Assembly (NCBI RefSeq): GCF_000190475.1
Contig: NZ_AEWH01000020.1
Location: 25,949-89,948, forward strand
DNA: 64,000 nt
From: Ornithinibacillus scapharcae TW25
GTDB taxonomy: Bacteria > Bacillota > Bacilli > Bacillales > Amphibacillaceae
Direction of reading: 5' to 3'
Within the stretch, counting starts at the first letter, position 1. Every line of letters starts with the position of its first letter. The notes under the pieces are model-generated. The model saw only the letters and a list, made by a program, of their open reading frames with translations, searched no databases and had not been told where the DNA came from. The translations under genes and the position numbers were made by a program. Shown one piece after another: positions 59,048-64,000 of the stretch.

Positions 59048-59660
59048 TTAGAGCATTACGGTGAACCGTATATAGAAGAACGATGAAGATAGATGGAAAA
59101 AGCTTATTATATGAAGAAGAAAATTTAGCTTTAGACATGCTTTTATATAGAATTAAAAAAATTTAATAAGCTTCTCCACGTAGCCACTTGAGTTGCATCA
59201 ATAAATTATCATGCAATTTGAAACACTTATTGAAATGTACTGTTTTTTACTCTTAATATATCTTTTCGAGGACATATATAATATTCAAGAGCATTTATAA
59301 CTTAAGAATCCTCATTTAATACTTTCTTTTACCCCCATCCCAACGGATGGGGGTATCTGTATTGTAGACCCTCATATGCCTATATTTTCAATCGGGAACG
59401 ATATTAATTGTCATATCAATAATTTTCTGCTGACAGTCACCCTACTTTATTGAATCCTTTATTTTACTGGACAATGGATGATCCTTTTCAAACAATAACT
59501 ATCATCTCTACTGAAATGGGTTATCATATGAGGTAATAGTCTGCCAAGGATTGCACTTGGGAAGTATGTGTCGACTGTTTGACAAAAGTGAAATTATTTC
59601 ACTCTTACACAATAAATGAAACATTATAGGTAAAAATACTTGTTCCCCAATATGATTTAA
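59048..59660. other. Gap before the peptide operon
   Basis: A/T-rich, without a supported full gene. It holds a 27-codon frame at 59083-59166 and a strong hairpin ACCCCCATCC/GGATGGGGGT at 59331-59354 that has no T-run on either strand and so is not a standard terminator. Confidence 0.5.
59083..59166 (+). CDS. Possible 27-residue peptide (weak)
   Basis: A short frame MKIDGKSLLYEEEN followed by LALDMLLYRIKKI, amphipathic and acidic in the middle. It follows the HTTM gene by 35 bases, but only AGAAG precedes the ATG. I do not recognise it. It may be a random frame or the remnant of a gene; its flanks form an AAGCTTATTA/TAATAAGCTT inverted repeat. Confidence 0.2.
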   Translation: MKIDGKSLLYEEENLALDMLLYRIKKI

Positions 59661-59663
59661 TAA

Positions 59664-59771
59664 GTTCGAAATATCTATTGATAGACAATAGTATGAAATA
59701 TTCATTACTTCTAAATAGTTAAAGTAGTCTATTACTATTTAATAGTTTGAAATATCAATTAATTAATGTTA
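59664..59771. repeat. Four phased 27-bp direct repeats (candidate operator array)
   Basis: Copies start at 59664, 59691, 59718 and 59745, exactly 27 bp apart. Copies 1, 2 and 4 share GTNNGAAATAT; copy 3 is degenerate (GTTAAAGTAGTCTATTA) but keeps the frame, the TCTATT block and the A/T-rich end AATA. The array runs into the -35 of the peptide promoter. Regular spacing of about two and a half helix turns suggests binding of an activator or repressor to several sites. Confidence 0.65.
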
Positions 59772-59775
59772 TTAT
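59747..59775 (+). promoter_or_regulatory. Candidate promoter of the peptide-SagB operon
   Basis: TTGAAA (59747-59752), a 17-base spacer and TATTAT (59770-59775), inside the last 27-bp repeat and 28 bases before the peptide start. Confidence 0.5.
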
Positions 59776-59802
59776 ATTGTCATAATTTTGAAAGGAGGGA
59801 AA

Positions 59803-59886
59803 ATGATGCTTAAATTTGCTAGAGAAGAAGATTTTGTATTCGAAGAGCAAGAAGAACCAATTGTTATCATGCATCCATCTGACTGA
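59803..59886 (+). CDS. 27-residue acidic peptide, candidate modified-peptide precursor
   Basis: The frame reads MMLKFAREEDFVFEEQEE then PIVIMHPSD. It has a near-ideal ribosome binding site (AAAGGAGGGAAA), a promoter and repeat array upstream and a 12-bp hairpin after it, all signs of a highly expressed small gene. Eight of 27 residues are acidic. It has no Cys or Thr and one Ser, so it is a poor substrate for thiazole or oxazole formation. Two SagB-type dehydrogenases and an exporter follow. I infer a leader-type acidic stretch and a hydrophobic core (PIVIMHPSD); no known peptide family is recognised. Confidence 0.6.
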   Translation: MMLKFAREEDFVFEEQEEPIVIMHPSD

Positions 59887-59903
59887 CAAATTCATACAGA
59901 AGT

Positions 59904-59935
59904 AGAATCACCTGACCTTAGATTCAGGTGATTCT
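59904..59935 (+). terminator. Hairpin between the peptide and the SagB genes
   Basis: AGAATCACCTGA / TCAGGTGATTCT, a perfect 12-bp stem with an eight-base loop, followed by ATTTCATG. The short T-run suggests partial termination or mRNA protection, which would favour peptide over enzyme. Confidence 0.7.
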
Positions 59936-59973
59936 ATTTCATGTAATTATTTTCAAAGGGGGACTGATTCACA

Positions 59974-61128
59974 ATGCAATTACGAAGATATCGTTTAGCA
60001 CCAGATTTAGTAATTACATTTCCAGAAGGACAGCCTAAATTACATCTTCCTTCTACTCATACTACTTATAAAGTTGATTGGAAAGTTTGTGAAGTAATAT
60101 CGATGTTTTCTAGTGAAGATCCAGATACATATACATATAAATTTTCCCCTTCCCTTTCTGATTCACTAATCCACTCTATTGTAAAAAAATTAATAGAGTG
60201 TAACATTTTAATCGAAAAAGATAAAGAAACTGAAGCAGACAGTATCGTGAAAAAATGGGAGGATTGGGATGAATCATCCTGGTTCATGCATCTCCAAACG
60301 AAGGATGCTGAGTTTGAACCAACAGAGGAAGGTCGGTTGGAAAGGGTGAAGATGTTTAGAAAGATTTCTACTTCTCCTCCGCCTTACTATAAATGTGAAT
60401 GTAGTGAAGAAAGACAAATCAAGTTACCGGCACCAAGCAATCTTTATGAAGGTTCACTTTCCAAAGCCTTTCTAGAACGCAGGACATGTCGCAGATTTTC
60501 TGGCGAGGCAATAACACTCCAAGACTTAGCTGATGTGTTGTTCTATACTGGAGGGATACTATTCACAAACGCAACCCATTCGTATGGGACAGTTGCCAAA
60601 AAAGCATCACCATCCCCAGGGGCAAGACATTCCACTGAGCTATATCCAGTTGTAAATAATTGTGAAGGCTTAGAAAGTGGTATTTATCACTATTGTCAAG
60701 AGCACCATGCACTTTATTTGATTACTAAAGATGTAGATGTTAAGGGGTTTCTTAGTGATGCCCTTTACGATCAAGATTATTTTTTAGATGCTGCTGTTAC
60801 TATCCTTTATACAAGTGTTGTTGATAGACTTAAATGGAAATATAAAGCAAGTAGAGTTTATAGATTGATGCATTTTGAAACTGGTCACTACGCCCAAAAC
60901 TTTGTGTTAACTGGATCAGCCCTTAATTTAGGAGTATTTACAACAGCTGCGTTTAAAGATAGCTTAGTAGAATCAGTACTTGGAATAGATGGAATCTATG
61001 AAACTGCTATGTATGTAACAGGAATAGGTTCAAAATTACCTGATAGGGAATTAAGGGGAGATATTGAATTTAGTGAATTTATTCCAGAGGATAAAAAGAT
61101 TGGATTACCGATAGGAGAACACAGTTAA
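59974..61128 (+). CDS. SagB-type flavin-dependent peptide dehydrogenase (first copy)
   Basis: A nitroreductase-fold FMN enzyme of the SagB/McbC family, which oxidises azolines in RiPPs. It has 384 residues: an N-terminal winged-helix-like part (1-100), a linker with a CEC pair (YKCECSEE), and the dehydrogenase domain from about residue 165 (LERRTCRRFSGEAITLQDLA, PSPGARHSTELYPVVNN, DRLKWKYKASRVYRLMHFE, ALNLGVFTTAAF). GGGGGA lies nine bases before the ATG. No YcaO or E1-like gene accompanies it in this window. The substrate is presumably the upstream peptide, by position only. Confidence 0.85.
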   Translation: MQLRRYRLAPDLVITFPEGQPKLHLPSTHTTYKVDWKVCEVISMFSSEDPDTYTYKFSPSLSDSLIHSIVKKLIECNILIEKDKETEADSIVKKWEDWDESSWFMHLQTKDAEFEPTEEGRLERVKMFRKISTSPPPYYKCECSEERQIKLPAPSNLYEGSLSKAFLERRTCRRFSGEAITLQDLADVLFYTGGILFTNATHSYGTVAKKASPSPGARHSTELYPVVNNCEGLESGIYHYCQEHHALYLITKDVDVKGFLSDALYDQDYFLDAAVTILYTSVVDRLKWKYKASRVYRLMHFETGHYAQNFVLTGSALNLGVFTTAAFKDSLVESVLGIDGIYETAMYVTGIGSKLPDRELRGDIEFSEFIPEDKKIGLPIGEHS

Positions 61129-61193
61129 ATGCTGGGTCCTATTTTAATTATTTTCCGGAATTAAATCTAATTTTAATGAGGAGAGAAGTCTCT

Positions 61194-62375
61194 ATGGATT
61201 TGAATATAATTGGCAATGAATATAGGCTTGCGCCTGATTTGGTTATCACTTACATAAATGGAAAACCGCAGTTACGTTTACCTTCTTTACACAGTCGCAT
61301 TAAAGTCGATTGGAAGGTTTTGTCGGTGGTGTCTGCATTTGGTGGAGAGAGCAAAGAGACATTATCATCACTTAAGTCCGTGCTTTCAGAGGGATTATTA
61401 TATTCAATAATTAACAAACTGATTGAATCTAAAGTTTTAATCCCAGTCAGTGAACATAATAAATCGGAAATAACTAAAATGATAAAAGAATGGTCAGAGT
61501 GGGGAGAACCGACATGGTTTATGCATCTTGAAAGTAAAAATTCCCAATATAAGTCTGCTGATGATGTAGGAGCAGAGTTTGCAAAGTCTGCTGAACCAGC
61601 TCCACTTGCATATAAGTGCAACTGTAAAGAGTCAAAGATACCTTTACCAACACCAACTAGTCTTGACAATAATTGTCTATCAGATATATTGACCCTTCGA
61701 AGAACTTGCCGCAATTTTTCGGATAGCCCAATAACATTATCTGATCTTTCGAATCTTTTATTCTATACAGGTGGAATACTTTTTACAAATTCAACAAGAT
61801 TCTTTGGTAGAGTTATTAAAAAATCCGCACCATCACCTGGTGGTAGACATTCTATCGAGCTATATCCTGTGGTAAATAATTGTGACGGACTAGAAAGTGG
61901 AATATATCACTATTGTCAAAAACATCACGCACTAAATTTAATTTCCAAAGAAAAAGATGTAAAACCATTTTTGAATGATGCCCTTTATGGCCAGGATTAT
62001 TTCTTAGATGCTAGTGTTACTGTATTCTATACAAGTGTAATTGATCGTCTTAAGTGGAAGTACAAAGGAAGCCGTATTTATAGAATTATGCACTATGAAA
62101 CAACTCATTATGCCCAAAATTTTTTATTAACTGGAACGGCTCTTAATTTAGGTGTTTTTACTACTGGTGCAATTAATGAGAGCTTAATAGAATCAAAGTT
62201 GAAAATTGATGGAATACATGAAATTCCTTTGTATGTATCAGGTGCGGGTAATAAAATGGAAACAAGTCCTTATAGTAGAGCAGATATTACACTCAGCGAA
62301 CACTTACCTGAAGATGTGAAAGTATCTCTACCGGAATCTTTGTCATCTGTAGATGAACAAAAAATTCTAGGTTAA
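61194..62375 (+). CDS. SagB-type flavin-dependent peptide dehydrogenase (second copy)
   Basis: The tandem paralogue of the preceding gene, 393 residues. N-terminal YRLAPDLVITYINGKPQLRL and the dehydrogenase blocks (LRRTCRNFSDSPITLSDL, PSPGGRHSIELYPVVNN, DRLKWKYKGSRIYRIMHYE, ALNLGVFTTGA) are clearly similar, by eye about two thirds identical in the C-terminal domain and less in the N-terminal part. The CxC pair is kept as YKCNCKES. GAGGAGAG precedes the ATG at 61194; an ATG six codons earlier overlaps it. Two copies may form a heterodimer or act on different residues. Confidence 0.85.
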   Translation: MDLNIIGNEYRLAPDLVITYINGKPQLRLPSLHSRIKVDWKVLSVVSAFGGESKETLSSLKSVLSEGLLYSIINKLIESKVLIPVSEHNKSEITKMIKEWSEWGEPTWFMHLESKNSQYKSADDVGAEFAKSAEPAPLAYKCNCKESKIPLPTPTSLDNNCLSDILTLRRTCRNFSDSPITLSDLSNLLFYTGGILFTNSTRFFGRVIKKSAPSPGGRHSIELYPVVNNCDGLESGIYHYCQKHHALNLISKEKDVKPFLNDALYGQDYFLDASVTVFYTSVIDRLKWKYKGSRIYRIMHYETTHYAQNFLLTGTALNLGVFTTGAINESLIESKLKIDGIHEIPLYVSGAGNKMETSPYSRADITLSEHLPEDVKVSLPESLSSVDEQKILG

Positions 62376-62538
62376 GGTGTTACATATGATAAATCAATTC
62401 AAAATAAAGCTTCTGTACTAAATATTCAAAGAACCTTGGACCCTCCCCTTTGTGGGAGCTTTACTTTTGATTCAATAGGTTCAGGGTTAATAGTGTCATT
62501 CTATGAGCTTATCATATTCTTGAAAAAAGGAGTTCATC

Positions 62539-62574
62539 ATGACGAAAAGTGAGTATTTTTTGGGGGTGACGTAA
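62539..62574 (+). CDS. 11-codon leader peptide coupled to the MFS gene
   Basis: MTKSEYFLGVT with an excellent AAAAAAGGAG ribosome binding site seven bases before its ATG. Its TAA overlaps the ATG of the exporter (TAAATG), so terminating ribosomes could restart there. The exporter's own upstream GGGGGTG lies inside this frame. It may be a translational-coupling or attenuation leader. Confidence 0.45.
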   Translation: MTKSEYFLGVT

Positions 62575-63771
62575 ATGTCTTTATTATTTTCTAATAAAAA
62601 TTACTTATTATATGTTTCAACTGTTTCCCTTACTAGAATGGCAGGTGTAATGAGTAATATTGTTTTAATCCTTTTCATGATTCAGTTGGGAGGCAGTGCT
62701 TCTTCTGTTGCATTCATCATTATAACAAATTTACTGCCTACTGTTTTAGTCGGACCATTTGCTGGTGTCTTTGCCGATAGGTGTAAAACCAGACTAATAA
62801 TATTTGTTTCTTTCTCGGTAAAGGTGCTAATTTTCTTCATAATTCCATATATCAGTAATTATTTCTATTTATACTTATTGTCATTTCTTTTGTCTCTTAC
62901 CTCTGTAATAAGTTTCCCTATATTGAAAAAAATCTTGAAAAATGTTGCAGAAAATCGGGAAATTATTTTAGAGATAAATAGTAAGGCAATGAGTGTTAGA
63001 AGTATTGTTGAAGTGGTTTTTCCATTGGTTGGTGCTTCAATTGCCATGTTCCTCGGATTTCATATTACCTTTTTCCTATGTGGCGTTATATATTTTATCG
63101 CTTTGTTAACCCTTGCTTTTATGAAAGTCCGTTTCGAAAATGATAATAAAAAGCGTATGGTTCTCCATAATATAAAAGAAGGATATATATATATCTTTCA
63201 TAATGTGGAAATAAGGAAGTTTATTCTGTTCTCGATAGTTGTCATGTTTTTTAGCAGTGCCATTAGTATTCTGTTACCCATTCATTTTCTAAATCATTTG
63301 AACATAAAGGAGTCTACCTATGGTCTTATCGTAAGTTTTCTTGGGATAGGGTCATTAATAGGAAGTATCTTAATACCTAGACTCATAAAAGCACTCAAAA
63401 ATAATATTATTGTTATCTTAAGTGTCGTAATGTTAATAGATGGCTCTCTAATGATTATCTTAGGTAACTTACCGAATATATTACCTATTATTTTAATGGT
63501 ATTATTACTGCTGGGTATTACTTCTTCTTTTTACTTTATTATTGTAGAAACGCATTTACAAAGTGTTACTCCACAAAATCAGATAGGAAGAGTCTTTTCA
63601 ACCTATAATATGGTTGTAAATAGTTTCGCCTTACTTTCGATGCTAATCTTTAGTTATGTAATGGATTATACTGGAACCATCTTGGTCTTTGTTATCTGTG
63701 GAATTGGTATAATGTTTGGGGCCATTTATCTATTCTCTACACCAAGAAAAGAAAAGGACATGGCGGCATAA
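62575..63771 (+). CDS. MFS transporter, drug/macrolide-efflux type
   Basis: A 12-helix major facilitator of 398 residues. GVFADRCKTRLII is the motif-A-like loop between helices 2 and 3, and the second half repeats the fold (FLGIGSLIGSILIPRLIKAL). It resembles proton-driven exporters of the MefA/enterobactin-exporter group. As the last gene of the peptide-SagB operon it probably exports the product or confers self-resistance. The ATG overlaps the stop of an 11-codon leader. Confidence 0.88.
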   Translation: MSLLFSNKNYLLYVSTVSLTRMAGVMSNIVLILFMIQLGGSASSVAFIIITNLLPTVLVGPFAGVFADRCKTRLIIFVSFSVKVLIFFIIPYISNYFYLYLLSFLLSLTSVISFPILKKILKNVAENREIILEINSKAMSVRSIVEVVFPLVGASIAMFLGFHITFFLCGVIYFIALLTLAFMKVRFENDNKKRMVLHNIKEGYIYIFHNVEIRKFILFSIVVMFFSSAISILLPIHFLNHLNIKESTYGLIVSFLGIGSLIGSILIPRLIKALKNNIIVILSVVMLIDGSLMIILGNLPNILPIILMVLLLLGITSSFYFIIVETHLQSVTPQNQIGRVFSTYNMVVNSFALLSMLIFSYVMDYTGTILVFVICGIGIMFGAIYLFSTPRKEKDMAA

Positions 63772-63958
63772 TTAAGCTGAGGTACCATCCCTATGCTCAC
63801 CTAGAATGGATGATTTTGAAAGACTTTCCTTAGTTCTGTTTCTTTACCCATAATGTCAAATGAATCTTTGTTGCGTATTTTCCGAAACTAAAACCATAAC
63901 ATTCTACATTGAGAAATTTCCTCGGGAGTAGGATCATAGCTTGTAAACGCAACACAAA

Positions 63959-63986
63959 TTACACCTTCTTTTGAAGGTGTTTTATT
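63959..63986 (+). terminator. Intrinsic terminator downstream of the MFS gene
   Basis: ACACCTTC / GAAGGTGT, an 8-bp stem with a four-base loop, followed by TTTATTT. It is about 190 bases after the MFS stop codon with no gene seen between, and would close the operon. Confidence 0.75.
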
Positions 63987-64000
63987 TAGTACTTCCAAGC

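Noticed and set aside
59331-59354. ACCCCCATCC/GGATGGGGGT hairpin as a terminator
   Set aside because: The stem is strong but neither strand has a T-run after it and no gene ends nearby.
59803-62375. Classical thiazole/oxazole RiPP cluster
   Set aside because: SagB homologues suggested it, but no YcaO or E1-like partner is visible and the peptide has no Cys or Thr and only one Ser.

Overview
This window looks like the chromosome of a low-GC, endospore-forming member of the Bacillaceae (Oceanobacillus/Gracilibacillus/Virgibacillus-like; the genus is inference). The main evidence is gene order. From 1 to about 34.8 kb it follows, in reverse, the Bacillus subtilis origin-proximal block yaaH-yaaI-tadA-SRP RNA-dnaX-ebfC-recR-yaaL-bofA ... 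tmk-darA-yaaR-holB-ricT-yabA-yabB-yazA-rsmI / abrB / metG-tatD-yabE-rnmV-rsmA-yabG-veg-sspF-ispE-purR-spoVG-glmU-prs-ctc-pth-fin-mfd. Spore-formation genes (fin, csfB/gin, bofA, yabG, sspF, spoVG, sleL) and recognisable SigH, SigF and SigB promoters fit a spore former.

Core block (1-34.8 kb): translation, replication, repair and sporulation genes, nearly all on the minus strand and separated by clear intrinsic terminators. It departs from the B. subtilis order in several ways. A stand-alone SCP2-fold gene sits between veg and sspF. No yabJ/ridA lies between purR and spoVG, and xpaC and yaaN are missing. The rRNA operon expected between bofA and csfB is absent, and a MutS2-like gene without a Smr domain occupies that position. 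The metG frame is broken by one missing base near its 3' end. Two large palindromic intergenic repeats (19721-20006 and 29503-29712) belong to types common between Bacillaceae genes.

Carbohydrate block (35-46 kb): aldose 1-epimerase, xylulokinase, xylose isomerase, a YesL-like membrane protein, a three-gene sugar ABC importer, XylR and an intracellular GH43 beta-xylosidase. Together they would import xylo-oligosaccharides or xylose, cleave them inside the cell and feed xylulose-5-phosphate to the pentose phosphate pathway. Two related XylR-operator-like sites and a weak cre-like site suggest control by xylose and glucose.

Metabolic and signalling block (46-55.2 kb): acsA with an exact cre site, two tandem MhqO-type ring-cleaving dioxygenase homologues, a soluble PAS chemoreceptor-like protein, an EAL protein and a PAS-GGDEF protein (a c-di-GMP module), and a TraX-family membrane protein.

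Accessory region (55.2 kb to the end): it opens with a 3' fragment of tRNA-Arg(CCU) beside what looks like the last codons of a phage-type integrase, an old integration scar. Then come decayed sequence, a DCC-family thiol protein, a GNAT acetyltransferase and a strikingly GC-rich HTTM-type membrane protein. Last is a compact candidate peptide-modification operon: four phased 27-bp repeats, a promoter, a 27-codon acidic peptide with a strong ribosome binding site, a hairpin, two tandem SagB-type flavin dehydrogenases, an 11-codon leader coupled to an MFS exporter, and a terminator. No YcaO cyclodehydratase is visible and the peptide has no Cys or Thr, so it does not look like a standard azole RiPP cluster. 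It is the best candidate here for an undescribed system.
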